NCBI GenBank assembly: GCA_949065595.1
Contig: CARSXK010000001.1
Coordinates: forward strand, 1-64,000
Direction: 5' to 3'
Source of the DNA: UBA5026 sp949065595
Lineage (GTDB): Bacteria > Bacillota_I > Bacilli_A > RF39 > UBA660
Length of the DNA: 64,000 bases
Part shown: piece by piece, positions 43,839 through 53,033 of the stretch
Position numbering within the stretch: the first letter of the stretch is position 1
Layout of the letters: each line of letters starts with the position of its first letter
The notes under the pieces: model-generated
What the model was told of the DNA's origin: nothing
Seen by the model: the letters and a program-made list of their open reading frames with translations, nothing else
The model's database searches: none
Program-made: the position numbers and the translations under genes

Positions 43839-45456
43839 GTTTGTTAATTGTAATCGTTACTTGGTAAGTATCTTCTAGATCCATTTCTTCTTCATCCACA
43901 ATATACCCATATGATTCTACCTTACTTACACAATCTCGGATGGTATTGATTACTGTTTTCATATCTACATTTGGTGTTACAGTTTCTGCATCGTTTACCA
44001 TTAATGGTTGAATCTCATGATTCATGTTATTATTTAATATATTTTGATTTGGATTTGGCATTTCTACTTGTGAATGAACAGGTTCTGTAAATTCAGAGTC
44101 ATCTGTTAATGTATACGGATTAATTGTCTGTAACATATCCCCTTCATTCTCTATAGAAGAATTGATAGGGACATTCATTGCATTTGGATTTCCAAAATTT
44201 GGTTGAGCAATGAATTGATTGGCATTTAAATCTTCCTTTTTGGTTTCAACAGACGATATCTTTTCTTCTGGTTGCACAACTGGTTCTGGTGCTGTAAAAG
44301 GTGAAAACTGAAAATCAGGCTGTGGATTATCCATAGGCTTATTAAAATCCATATTAACTTCTTTCTCTTCTAAATCACTGACATAATCTGGATTTGCTTT
44401 ACTTTGTGGATTCATATTTATCATATTAAAAAATCTACCAACCATTGGTTTTGGTTCTTCTATTTCTACGATTGGATTTACCTCCTCATTTACTGATGGT
44501 TGTGTCATTGGTGCAATTGGTTCTGAATTGATTTCTAACTCTTCAGGCTTCACTTCCAAGATTGGGTCTTCCTTTGGCTGCTTCAAATCTATTGATTGAA
44601 AAATATCTTGGGCCTGTGACTCAATCTTATCTATATCCATAAATCCTGGATGAATGGTATTATTTTTTTCTTCCATTGCGTTAGATGTTTCGACTGGGTT
44701 CTGAATGATAACATCCTCCAATTTTGGTGAAGATGATACATTGTAATCCACTGTTACAGGATTGGATACTGATTGTTCTTCTTTAGCTGGTTGCACTACT
44801 GCTCCTTGTGGCTCTATTTTAAGTGTAGTTGATGTATCATCATCTGTATTTGTACCATTGAGTATTTTCATGATTTCTTCATCCGTTTTTCTTACAGTCA
44901 TACGCTCATTCATGATACGATCTAACATTTTTAATTGACCTTCTTTATTCAATTTTAGTAAAGAACGTGCATGTCTTTCTGAAATTTTTTCTTCCAATAA
45001 TGCTTCTTGTACTTCATCCGCTAAATTTAACAATCTTAATTTATTGGCAATCGTAGACTGTGTTTTTCCCAACTTTTCTGCTAATGAGGCTTGATTAATA
45101 TATCCCATATCTAATATTTTTTTGTATGAAATCGCTTCTTCTATTGGTGTTAAATCCTGTCTTTGAACATTCTCAATTAAAGCAATCTCCGCACTATTTC
45201 TATCATCTAAATTGGTTACAATTGCTGGAATAGTTGTTTTTCCTGCTAAAATACTTGCCTTATATCTACGTTCCCCTGCAATAATTTCATATTTATCTGC
45301 AATTTTCCGAACAACGATTGGTTGAATCACACCGTGTTCTCTAATAGAATCTGCTAATTCTAATATATTTTGTTCATTGAATTTAATTCTTGGTTGAAAA
45401 CGGTTTGGTAAGACATCATCCAAGTTTAAAATAAGAACCTCTTTTCCCATTTCCAT
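43834..45456 (-). CDS. ParB/Noc-family CTPase with long C-terminal extension
   Basis: 540 residues against about 280-290 for typical ParB or Noc. Residues 1-200 are standard: VLPNRFQPRIKFNE, EHGVIQPIVVR, the CTP-binding GERRYKAS (61-68), ENVQRQDLTPIEEA and helix-turn-helix NQASLAEKLGKTQSTIANKL. About 210-490 is an acidic, Pro/Asn/Glu/Gln-rich disordered linker. A short ordered end (KTVINTIRDCVSKVESYGYIVDEEEMDLEDTYQVTITI in part) closes it. It follows rsmG as noc does in Bacillus, but no soj/parA lies beside it. Chromosome partition or nucleoid occlusion; the two cannot be separated. Confidence 0.9.
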   Translation of the reverse strand: MEMGKEVLILNLDDVLPNRFQPRIKFNEQNILELADSIREHGVIQPIVVRKIADKYEIIAGERRYKASILAGKTTIPAIVTNLDDRNSAEIALIENVQRQDLTPIEEAISYKKILDMGYINQASLAEKLGKTQSTIANKLRLLNLADEVQEALLEEKISERHARSLLKLNKEGQLKMLDRIMNERMTVRKTDEEIMKILNGTNTDDDTSTTLKIEPQGAVVQPAKEEQSVSNPVTVDYNVSSSPKLEDVIIQNPVETSNAMEEKNNTIHPGFMDIDKIESQAQDIFQSIDLKQPKEDPILEVKPEELEINSEPIAPMTQPSVNEEVNPIVEIEEPKPMVGRFFNMINMNPQSKANPDYVSDLEEKEVNMDFNKPMDNPQPDFQFSPFTAPEPVVQPEEKISSVETKKEDLNANQFIAQPNFGNPNAMNVPINSSIENEGDMLQTINPYTLTDDSEFTEPVHSQVEMPNPNQNILNNNMNHEIQPLMVNDAETVTPNVDMKTVINTIRDCVSKVESYGYIVDEEEMDLEDTYQVTITINKQ

Positions 45457-45540
45457 ATTACGATACCCCTTCCTTATTCTATCTATTATATAATACTATA
45501 TTTTGGGAAATATAGCAATCTTTTTTTGGGAAATATAACA

Positions 45541-45565
45541 AAAAAGAGCTTTATAAACTCTTTTT
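45541..45565 (-). terminator. Terminator of mnmG-rsmG
   Basis: AAAAAGAG and CTCTTTTT enclose a self-complementary TTTATAAA; T-rich tail on the minus strand beyond rsmG. Confidence 0.75.
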
Positions 45566-46255
45566 CTTCATTTCATTATATTTCCTAGGAAATAATAAGT
45601 TTGTTTTTTCCTTTTTACGAAATAATATTAATGTGCGATTTCCAGCATCCATTGGAAGGGAAAATGACAATATATCTTGTTTTTCACACCCTAACTTCAA
45701 GATTGTTGTCTCACTTTCCTTTAACTCATTGTTGATATTTCCCTTCATTGCAATAAAATATTTATCAGTATTTACCATGGGAATTCCATACTCTAATAAA
45801 ATCCTTAAATGCGCTACAGCACGTGCAGTTACAACATCAAATTTTTCTCTATTTTTTAATGCATACTCTTCAGCTCGAGCATTACAAACTTCTACATTTT
45901 TTAATTGAAGAACATCAATCGTATTTTTTAAAAATATGGTACGTTTTTGAAGAGAATCGACTAATGTCATTTTTAAGTGAGGAAAAAATATTTTTAGTAC
46001 GATTCCTGGAAACCCTGCCCCTGTTCCAATATCACATAATGTTTCTTGTTCATTCAAATTGATGATTTTTGTTAAGGTTAGGCTATCATAAAAATGCTTT
46101 AAATATACTTCTTCTTTTTGAATAATTGCAGTTAAATTCATTTTTTGATTCCATTCCAACAGTAATTGATAATATTGTTCTAGTTGGAATAATTGATGAT
46201 CTGTATATGAAATTCCTAACTGATTTAATTCCGCTTTAAATTTCTCTATTGACAT
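45551..46255 (-). CDS. rsmG: 16S rRNA (guanine-527-N7)-methyltransferase RsmG
   Basis: 234 residues with LLLEWNQKMNLTAI, YLKHFYDSLT, the SAM loop CDIGTGAGFPGIVLKI, and VTARAVAHLRILLEYGIPMV. It methylates G527 of 16S rRNA. It overlaps mnmG by 20 bases, as often seen for gidA-gidB. Confidence 0.96.
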   Translation of the reverse strand: MSIEKFKAELNQLGISYTDHQLFQLEQYYQLLLEWNQKMNLTAIIQKEEVYLKHFYDSLTLTKIINLNEQETLCDIGTGAGFPGIVLKIFFPHLKMTLVDSLQKRTIFLKNTIDVLQLKNVEVCNARAEEYALKNREKFDVVTARAVAHLRILLEYGIPMVNTDKYFIAMKGNINNELKESETTILKLGCEKQDILSFSLPMDAGNRTLILFRKKEKTNLLFPRKYNEMKKKSL

Positions 46256-48116
46256 GATGATTCTCCTTTTTCAAATATACCATTAATATAGAAATATCCG
46301 ATGGATTGACACCACTAATACGAATGGCTTGTCCAATCGATGTTGGATTCACTTCTTTTAATTTTTGCCGTGCTTCAGATGCGATATTTGGAATGTTATC
46401 ATAATCAATATTTTCTGGAATTTTTTTATCTTCTAATCGTTTCATTTTTTCTGCCTCTTTTTGAGCTTTTGTAATATATCCTTCATATTTTATAAAAATA
46501 GAAACCTGGTTTTTGATATCATCCTGATATGGGATTTCATAAAAATGTTCCAGATGTTCCATTGTAATTTCTGGTCTTTTTAATAATTGATATAAAGAAA
46601 TCCCATCTTGAATATTAGCAGTTGGAATAGAAGATAAATATTGATTGGTTTCTATTGTGGGTATAATTTTATGTTCTTGCAAATATTGTTTTAATTCTTC
46701 AATTTTTTGTTTTTTCTCAATCAATCGATTGTGTTGTTCTTCTGAAATGAGACCAACTTGGTATCCATATTCTCTTAATCTCAAATCAGCATTATCATGT
46801 CTCAATAATAAACGATATTCAGCTCTTGACGTCAATAATCTATAAGGATCTCTTATCCCTTTTGTAACCAAATCATCAATTAAAACACCAATATAAGCAT
46901 CATCTCTTTTTAAAATAAGTGGTTCTTTTCCTTTGATTTTTAAAGAAGCATTGATTCCTGCAATCAATCCTTGACAAGCGGCTTCCTCATATCCACTGGT
47001 TCCATTGATTTGTCCTGCCGTATATAAATTTTCAACTAATTTGGTTTCTAATGTTTGTTTTAATTGTGTAGGATATATGGCATCGTATTCAATTGCATAA
47101 GCATATTTCAATATTTTTGCATGTTCCAATCCTTCTAAACTATGTACCATTTGTTCTTGAATATCATGTGGCATACTTGTTGAAAAGCCTTGAATATAAA
47201 TATCATCATAATATAAACTCTCTGGCTCTAAAAATAATTGATGTCGTTCTTTCTCATGAAAACGAACTACTTTGTCCTCAATAGATGGACAATATCTAGG
47301 ACCAATTCCTTTGATATCATCCAATCCACCATACATACTCGATTTGCTTAAATTATCTCTTATAATTTGATGTGTTTTTTCGTTGGTATAGATTAAATGA
47401 CAAGGAACTTGATTCTCTATTTGATAAGTTGGATGATGATCAAAACTAAAGGTATGGTATACAGCATCTCCATATTCTACTTTAGTTTTACTAAAATCAA
47501 TCGAGTTTTTATCAATTCTTTGTGGAGTTCCTGTTTTTAATCTTTTCATTTGAAAACCTAATTGTTCTAAATTTTCGCTAAGGTAATTACAAGGTTTTTC
47601 CCCATGAGGTCCTTCTCGATGTCTCTTATCGCCAACTAAAATATCTGCTTTCATGTAGGTTCCTGTTGTAAGAATAACAGCTTGCGCTTTGATTTGTGTT
47701 CCATCTTCTAGAATTATCCCCATAATTTTACCATTTTCCACAAGTAAACCCTCTACCATACCTTCTTTTATGGTTAATTTTTCTGTATTACACATCGTTT
47801 TCCACATTTCTTGTGGATAAGTAATTTTATCAGCTTGAGCTCTTAAAGCTTGAATAGCAGGACCTTTTTTATAATTCAACATTTTAATTTGAATTTGGGA
47901 TTTATCTGCATTTTTTCCCATTTCACCACCTAGAGCATCAATTTCTCTTACCACAATTCCTTTGGCACTTCCTCCAATGGATGGATTACAGGGCATATCA
48001 GCTATATTCTTTATATTTCCCGTAACCAATAATGTATTATTTCCCATTCGAGCAGAAGCCAAACATGCTTCACATCCAGCGTGTCCTCCACCTACTACAA
48101 TTATGTCATATTGCAT
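46236..48116 (-). CDS. mnmG: tRNA uridine-5-carboxymethylaminomethyl(34) synthesis protein MnmG
   Basis: 626 residues: FAD-binding DIIVVGGGHAGCEACLASARMG, MPCNPSIGGSAKGIVVREIDALGG (in part), AVILTTGTYM, LKTGTPQRI, TAGQINGTSGYEEAACQG and SRAEYRLLLRHDNADLRL. With MnmE it modifies wobble U34 of tRNAs. Start 48116 uses GAGGTG seven bases upstream. mnmE would normally precede directly; here a 2.4-kb IS and a small gene lie between. Confidence 0.97.
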   Translation of the reverse strand: MQYDIIVVGGGHAGCEACLASARMGNNTLLVTGNIKNIADMPCNPSIGGSAKGIVVREIDALGGEMGKNADKSQIQIKMLNYKKGPAIQALRAQADKITYPQEMWKTMCNTEKLTIKEGMVEGLLVENGKIMGIILEDGTQIKAQAVILTTGTYMKADILVGDKRHREGPHGEKPCNYLSENLEQLGFQMKRLKTGTPQRIDKNSIDFSKTKVEYGDAVYHTFSFDHHPTYQIENQVPCHLIYTNEKTHQIIRDNLSKSSMYGGLDDIKGIGPRYCPSIEDKVVRFHEKERHQLFLEPESLYYDDIYIQGFSTSMPHDIQEQMVHSLEGLEHAKILKYAYAIEYDAIYPTQLKQTLETKLVENLYTAGQINGTSGYEEAACQGLIAGINASLKIKGKEPLILKRDDAYIGVLIDDLVTKGIRDPYRLLTSRAEYRLLLRHDNADLRLREYGYQVGLISEEQHNRLIEKKQKIEELKQYLQEHKIIPTIETNQYLSSIPTANIQDGISLYQLLKRPEITMEHLEHFYEIPYQDDIKNQVSIFIKYEGYITKAQKEAEKMKRLEDKKIPENIDYDNIPNIASEARQKLKEVNPTSIGQAIRISGVNPSDISILMVYLKKENHHVNREI

Positions 48117-48367
48117 ATAAAGCACCTCTTTTTTTATCATTTAATCTTTTCATTTGAAATAAGTATATTTTTAAAATTACCATATCAAGTTTTGAATATT
48201 GTTTATTGATAAGCAAATTATCTATCTTCGGCAAGTGTATTCGGTTAAGTTCAAATTTTATCATAGAAACACTCCTTTTGTTCTGATTATAGCAAAATAT
48301 ACTTCATTTCTCAAGTTAATATTTCTTTTTGAATATAATCTCATACATTGTATTAAGAGGTGTACTT

Positions 48368-48679
48368 ATGTTAAAATCTATGATAAATTCATTGGAACTT
48401 AATATTCTATATGTAAGAGATTTAACTTCTCCACTGGAACATCAAAAAATTGATTTCTATATTCAAGAAGGGATAGATGGAACCTATGAAATCTACGAAC
48501 TTCCTTCTTACTATTGGGGATATCATAGTGATTTCCATAATCGATTCGCATATAATTTTGATAATCTTTCTTTAGAAGATCAAAAATTATACCAAGAGAG
48601 TTATCGTCACATGTTAAAAAATGAAAATGGAAGTTACTACGAAAATAGTAAAAACTATATAAAAAAGAAAAACGAATAA
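48368..48679 (+). CDS. Hypothetical protein, 103 residues
   Basis: Not recognised. Soluble and acidic, rich in Tyr: FYIQEGIDGTYEIYELPSYYWGYHSDFHNRF (in part). GAGGTGTACTT precedes the ATG at 48368; an earlier in-frame ATG has no ribosome-binding site. Its stop codon lies inside the hairpin that borders the IS element, so the frame is intact despite the insertion. It is on the strand opposite to its neighbours. Confidence 0.68.
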   Translation: MLKSMINSLELNILYVRDLTSPLEHQKIDFYIQEGIDGTYEIYELPSYYWGYHSDFHNRFAYNFDNLSLEDQKLYQESYRHMLKNENGSYYENSKNYIKKKNE

Positions 48680-48687
48680 TTTCGTTT
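48668..48687 (+). repeat. 20-bp direct repeat bordering the IS, left copy (terminator hairpin)
   Basis: Twenty bases identical to 51043-51062. The repeat is a hairpin (AAACGAA / TTTCGTTT) that ends the 48368 gene; its T-tract is cut to three T before the IS starts at 48688. Confidence 0.85.
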
Positions 48688-48947
48688 CAGACTGTTGACA
48701 AAGTGGTATATTCAAAATGAATATACTGCTTTTTTAGTAATCATTTTTATAAAACAGACAATTTTTTAATAAGTGGGATTGAGCTTGTATTTGGAGATAT
48801 CTTCCATCTCCAATTTGCTATTTTCTCTAAATTGTGACATGCAACAATCATTGTGGGTTTTTGCTCATTTTTCAGTAAGCCACGAACTCTTGTAAATCTT
48901 AATCCATGTTTTTCTTTACAGTCTCCAAATACTAATTGTCTCTTTTC

Positions 48948-49094
48948 TTAATAGATATTTTTCTTTCCATAATTTAGTATATCTATATAAATATCTCTAT
49001 CATTAATATTCATATCTTTAAAATAATTTATTTGTCTTTCTTCATTTTGTTGAGATGATGACACTCTCCCATAAGCAAATATTTTTGTCCTCAT
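48948..49094 (-). pseudogene. Serine recombinase N-terminal fragment
   Basis: A 48-codon frame begins MRTKIFAYGRVSSSQQNEER and continues INYFKDMNINDRDIYID, the start of resolvase/invertase proteins, including the catalytic Ser in GRVSS and the conserved QNEERQ. After about residue 40 it runs into transposase sequence and stops. The catalytic core, dimer helix and DNA-binding domain are missing, so it is inactive. Confidence 0.82.
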
Positions 49095-49525
49095 TTCTAC
49101 TATCACCTTTACTATATATTATCTTCCTATAAATCTATCGGCTTCTTTTTGCATTTCATCAATAAATTCACTATTGAAAATATCGCCTAAAGCATAGACG
49201 ATATTTTTTCTCTTAATTTTTCCATAAAATCAATAATACACATTGTTATAGGCAATTCACTTTGTTGTTCTTCAAACGCAGTTATTAATCATCAAAATAA
49301 CCTTCACATGAATATTTCACTATGTATTTTTCTATTCATTATCCCTCCTTCAATTTTCCTACATAGCCTACTTTAGAGAAATAAAAGATGTTCCCTTTAG
49401 AAAACTCCATACTCTTTTCAAAATATTTAAAAATTCCATAAACCACTTTTTCAAACCAAAAAAAGACCCTAAATCATATTAATTTAAAATCTTTGTAAAA
49501 TTACACTTTTTCAAATAAATTATAG
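49095..49525. other. Non-coding or decayed part of the nested insertion
   Basis: No intact frame. Minus-strand pieces such as MNRKIHSEIFM and ALGDIFNSEFIDEMQKEADRFIGR (in part) look like a broken small protein upstream of the recombinase stub. The latter piece ends at a stop 20 bases before the stub's start codon, suggesting a former operon. Confidence 0.45.
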
Positions 49526-50092
49526 CTATTTTTCCTTTGAAGCTGAATTTTGTTCATATTCAGTAGGTGATATACTTAATGAAACAACATAATCCTTTAG
49601 TTGTTCTAATTGTTCTCTTTGTTCTCCTATAGACAATTCAGTTTTAGGTTCAGTAATTTTGAATTGCATTTTAATTTCCTGTCCTAACACCATTTCATTG
49701 CTATTTATTTCTTCATCATTATCTGTATTTTTTTGCTTTCTTTTGTTATGCTTTTCTAATATTTCGTTAATTCTAATATGAGTATATCTTTGAGTCATTA
49801 TACAATATGCATTAAGTCCTATACTAAATATCCACCAAACAATTCCCTGTGATGTTAAAATGCCAGTTACAATTAGAATGCCTAAATCTACAATGTGACT
49901 TATTGCAAATAACTTTAATTGATATTTATAATCTTTAAGTCCATCTATAGTTTTATCATTAATTCTATAACCTATACATTTTTCTAAGTGCATTAACTTC
50001 CATATTTTTTCCCAAACAAATAAAACATACTTTCTAAAAATATTTACACCTAAAAGTTCATATATTCTTTTTTCTGTCATTTTCCTTTTCAT
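49526..50092 (-). CDS. Small membrane protein inside the IS, CrtO-acyltransferase-like pattern
   Basis: 188 residues with two central transmembrane helices (about 58-76 and 80-98) followed by GLNAYCIMTQRYTHIRINEIL, a pattern I associate with the glycosyl-diaponeurosporenoate acyltransferase (CrtO)-type small membrane family; the catalytic residues are not clear, so this is tentative. The rest is a basic N-terminus and an acidic, disordered C-terminal tail. Start 50092 has AAGGGA six bases upstream; the TTG at 50164 has none. It has its own consensus promoter and is the only intact gene of the insertion. Confidence 0.65.
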   Translation of the reverse strand: MKRKMTEKRIYELLGVNIFRKYVLFVWEKIWKLMHLEKCIGYRINDKTIDGLKDYKYQLKLFAISHIVDLGILIVTGILTSQGIVWWIFSIGLNAYCIMTQRYTHIRINEILEKHNKRKQKNTDNDEEINSNEMVLGQEIKMQFKITEPKTELSIGEQREQLEQLKDYVVSLSISPTEYEQNSASKEK

Positions 50093-50181
50093 AAGATCCC
50101 TTTTTTTTACATTAATAAAAACAATCCGAAGGGGATTGAATACATCTTTTTTCTTTATAACCAACCCCCATTGGTAAATAA

Positions 50182-50210
50182 ATTATAGTAAAAATATGTG
50201 ATTTTGTCAA
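50182..50210 (-). promoter_or_regulatory. Perfect consensus sigma-A promoter
   Basis: TTGACA and TATAAT separated by exactly 17 bases on the minus strand, driving the gene at 49526-50092. The roughly 80-base leader contains a small hairpin (CAATCC / GGATTG). Confidence 0.85.
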
Positions 50211-51042
50211 ATTAGACGTGCCAAATTCACAAAATCCATAACTACCTATTAGGAAATGAAATATATGTCGAACTGCGACCACTAACTAAATCTATAACCT
50301 AAATTATTATATATTTATTAATCACATACTAATATCAAACGAGCATTGCCTATTTAGCATAGCATCTTCATACACTTTTTCACTATTTCTACTTCTACAT
50401 CTTTGTGTTTATTTTTATTCGCATTGGCTTTTTGGTGTGGTCCATCTCCAAATACTGTTTCCATATCTACAAATCCATATTCTATTGCTTGATTTAATAT
50501 CGTATCAAATATTTGATTAAATACATTACTATCTTTATATCTTCTTATATTATTTTGACTCCATGTGGAATAGTTGGGTATTTCATCATATATGGATAAT
50601 CCTAAAAACTATCTATACGCAACATTTGCCTTACACTCTTCACATGTTTTTCTCATTGAGTTTATTCCAAATATTATATGGATAATTATCAATTTAAATA
50701 GTACTCTGGGGGAACGCTTGGGATTCCTGATTCACTGTATAAACCACTCACTAATTCTTCTATAAATTTGAAATCGATACAGTTATCTAATTTTCTTACC
50801 AAGTAATCTGTGGGTACTAATTATTCTTATGTACTTAATATTATACAATCTTTTTTATATTCCTGTTTTGTCATTGCCATATTACTTCACTCCTATTCTC
50901 AACATCTTTATTTTACCATTTTTGCATATAAAAAGCGAGTTATGACAATTTATTTGTTGAAAATAGATTATCACTCGCATATTTATTGTATCAAATTTAT
51001 TTGCCTATGAAATGACCATTGAACACATTTGTCAACAGCCTG

Positions 51043-51062
51043 AAAAACGAATAATTTCGTTT
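51043..51062 (+). repeat. 20-bp direct repeat bordering the IS, right copy (terminator hairpin)
   Basis: Identical to 48668-48687. This copy keeps the longer plus-strand T-run and now also serves as minus-strand terminator for mnmE, whose stop is at 51068. Confidence 0.85.
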
Positions 51063-51067
51063 TTTAT

Positions 51068-52426
51068 TTATTTCCCAAGGCAAAATTGACTGAATAGTTG
51101 ATCAACTAATTCATCCTGATAGGTTTCGCCTATAATTTCACCAAGTAAATTCCATACCTCTTTTAAATCAATTTCTAACATATCAATTGGTTGGTTTTGT
51201 TCAATTCCCTTTTTAATTTCTTGAATACTTTCCAAAGCATTTTTTAGAATGGCGATACTTCTTGCATTGGTAAAATAAGTAAAATCTTGACTTTCTAATT
51301 CATTTAGGTGAAATATTTCCTTGATTTTTTCTTTTAACATTTCTACCCCTTTATTTTGAAGAGTACTCATATATACTATCGGATGATCTTTTTCTATTTC
51401 ATTTAATTGAATGACAGATGGCAAATCAATTTTATTTATAATTAAAATATGATTTTTAGATTTCAATTGATTGATAATTTCAATATCTTCTTGATTCAAA
51501 GATTGGTTTTGGTTGATTACATACAATACAAGTTCAGAATCTTCTATTAATTTTCTACTTTTTTCTACACCAATTTTTTCAACAATGTCTTCTGTTTCTC
51601 TAATACCTGCGGTATCGATTACATGAAGTAAAATTCCATCTATAGCAATCGTTCCTTCAACTGTATCTCTTGTAGTTCCTTCAATTTCTGTGACAATTGC
51701 TTTTTCTTCTTCTAATAATGTATTCAATAGACTACTTTTTCCTACATTGGGTCTTCCAATAATAGATGTTTGAATTCCTTCTTTTAAGCGTTTTCCATTT
51801 TCGCTTTCTTTTAATATTGTTTGAATTTCCCGCTCCACTTCTTGGATATTCGGTTTCATCATTTCAATGGTCATTTCTTCGATATCTTCATATTCTGGAT
51901 AATCAATATTCACTTCTATATGTGCTAAAACTTCTATGATTTTTTGTCTTAAATTATGAATAAGAGTAGATACTTTTCCTGTCAATTGATTCATCGCCAT
52001 TTTTCGCATATTCTCTGTTTTGGAAGATATTACATCCATCACACTTTCTGCTTCTAATAAATCAATTCTACCATTCAAAAAGGCTCTTTTTGTAAATTCA
52101 CCTGGTTCGGCTAATCGAACACCATTTTTTAAAATAACTTCTAACACCTTTTTTGTAGTTGCCAATCCACCATGACAATTGATTTCGACTACATCTTCCA
52201 TTGTGAAAGTTTTTGGTTTTTTCATAACACTTACTAATACTTCATCGATGGGCTGATTATTTTCAATAATATGACCATAATGAATGGTATGTGTTTTTAC
52301 TTTTTCTAAATCAGTTCCTTTAAATATTGCATTTATTTTTGATACAGCTTCTTCACCACTGACTCTTATAATAGATATTGCTCCTACTCCAGAAGCAGTT
52401 GCGATGGCTGCAATTGTATCTTCCAT
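51068..52426 (-). CDS. mnmE: tRNA modification GTPase MnmE
   Basis: 452 residues: N-terminal formyl-THF-binding domain (EDTIAAIATASGVGAISIIRVSG in part), helical domain split by a G domain with GRPNVGKSSLLN (G1), EGTTRDTVEG (G2), DTAG (G3), NKID (G4), and the C-terminal CLGK cysteine motif. With MnmG it adds carboxymethylaminomethyl to wobble U34. Start 52426 has AAAGGAG upstream; the 34-codon-longer frame runs inside the HD gene. Confidence 0.97.
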   Translation of the reverse strand: MEDTIAAIATASGVGAISIIRVSGEEAVSKINAIFKGTDLEKVKTHTIHYGHIIENNQPIDEVLVSVMKKPKTFTMEDVVEINCHGGLATTKKVLEVILKNGVRLAEPGEFTKRAFLNGRIDLLEAESVMDVISSKTENMRKMAMNQLTGKVSTLIHNLRQKIIEVLAHIEVNIDYPEYEDIEEMTIEMMKPNIQEVEREIQTILKESENGKRLKEGIQTSIIGRPNVGKSSLLNTLLEEEKAIVTEIEGTTRDTVEGTIAIDGILLHVIDTAGIRETEDIVEKIGVEKSRKLIEDSELVLYVINQNQSLNQEDIEIINQLKSKNHILIINKIDLPSVIQLNEIEKDHPIVYMSTLQNKGVEMLKEKIKEIFHLNELESQDFTYFTNARSIAILKNALESIQEIKKGIEQNQPIDMLEIDLKEVWNLLGEIIGETYQDELVDQLFSQFCLGK

Positions 52427-52427
52427 A

Positions 52428-52931
52428 CTACTCTCCTTTTGCCTTTTTATGAAAACCAAATAACAATGGTATTTTTGTTGGTTGTAAAAATACTTCAAAT
52501 GAAACATATTTATCCGCAAATGATACAATCCAACTTTCTATATATTTTGGTGGAATTTTATTTAATGGAAACATATGTCTTATAATAATATTGTTTATTT
52601 TTTCATTCATTAATTCTGGGAAATATTTATTTGCATTGATCATTGCTTGTTTGGCATGAACAAATCCATGTTTTTGAAAAAATGGCTTTTTTTCAGTATC
52701 TTCTTGCCATGGCTTGTCATAAAAATCATGAAGTAATCCACCAATCGCAGCACTTTTATAGTCCTTATGTAATCTACGTGCGATTATGTAAGCAAGTTTT
52801 GATACTTTTAACGAATGTTCATAAACTGTGATATCCCCATGGTGTTTATATGTTTTCCTTTTTTGAAATTCGTCATGACTTAATATTTGTCGAACAATTT
52901 GATAGTATTCTTCTTTATAATTACATGACAT
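52428..52931 (-). CDS. HD-domain metal-dependent phosphohydrolase
   Basis: About 167 residues with H...HD...D: VYEHSLKVSKLAYIIARRL, AAIGGLLHDFYDKPW, and IVSFADKYVS. KHHGDITVYEHS resembles HD proteins encoded beside the jag-mnmE region in gut Firmicutes. Substrate unknown. The stop lies one base before the mnmE start. Start at 52931 uses GAGGAAT; the ATG five codons earlier is also possible. Confidence 0.87.
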   Translation of the reverse strand: MSCNYKEEYYQIVRQILSHDEFQKRKTYKHHGDITVYEHSLKVSKLAYIIARRLHKDYKSAAIGGLLHDFYDKPWQEDTEKKPFFQKHGFVHAKQAMINANKYFPELMNEKINNIIIRHMFPLNKIPPKYIESWIVSFADKYVSFEVFLQPTKIPLLFGFHKKAKGE

Positions 52932-53010
52932 ATAGTGATTCCTCATTTCCTATATAAGTTTACAAAATAATCTTTTACTAGTCAAATGATTATTTCTAAT
53001 TTATAATATG

Positions 53011-53033
53011 CAAAAAAGAGTTTTTTTACTCTT
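53011..53033 (-). terminator. Terminator of yidC-khpB
   Basis: AAGAGT-AAAAAA-ACTCTT followed by TTTTGC on the minus strand; overlaps the khpB stop. Confidence 0.8.

Larger units (their letters stand above)
48747..50881 (-). pseudogene. IS1182-type transposase, interrupted and frameshifted
   Basis: From an ATG at 50881 with AGGAGTGAAG upstream the frame gives MAMTKQEYKKDCIILST and stops; shifted frames continue VPTDYLVRKLDNCIDFKFIEELVSGLYSESG (in part), FGINSMRKTCEECKANVAYR, and TVFGDGPHQKANANKNKHKD (the DG(T/P)H-x-KA catalytic block). After the nested insertion the C-terminal end resumes: LVFGDCKEKHGLRFTRVRGLL and TIVACHNLEKIANW. At least four frame breaks are visible. Confidence 0.85.
48688..51042 (-). 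mobile_element. Degraded IS1182-type insertion sequence with nested insertion
   Basis: The element runs between inverted ends CAGACTGTTGACAAA and TTTGTCAACAGCCTG (one mismatch, outermost 15 bases) and is flanked by identical 20-bp repeats. Protein fragments on the minus strand match the start and end of an IS1182-type (DUF772) transposase. The middle is replaced by about 1.36 kb of foreign sequence (about 48975-50338) holding a serine-recombinase stub and one intact gene. Frameshifts and stops show that the element cannot move by itself. Confidence 0.85.

Noticed and set aside
48829..50230. CRISPR array or other regular repeat in the repeat-rich IS region
   Set aside because: No regularly spaced repeats are present; the sequence is explained by transposase fragments and a nested insertion.
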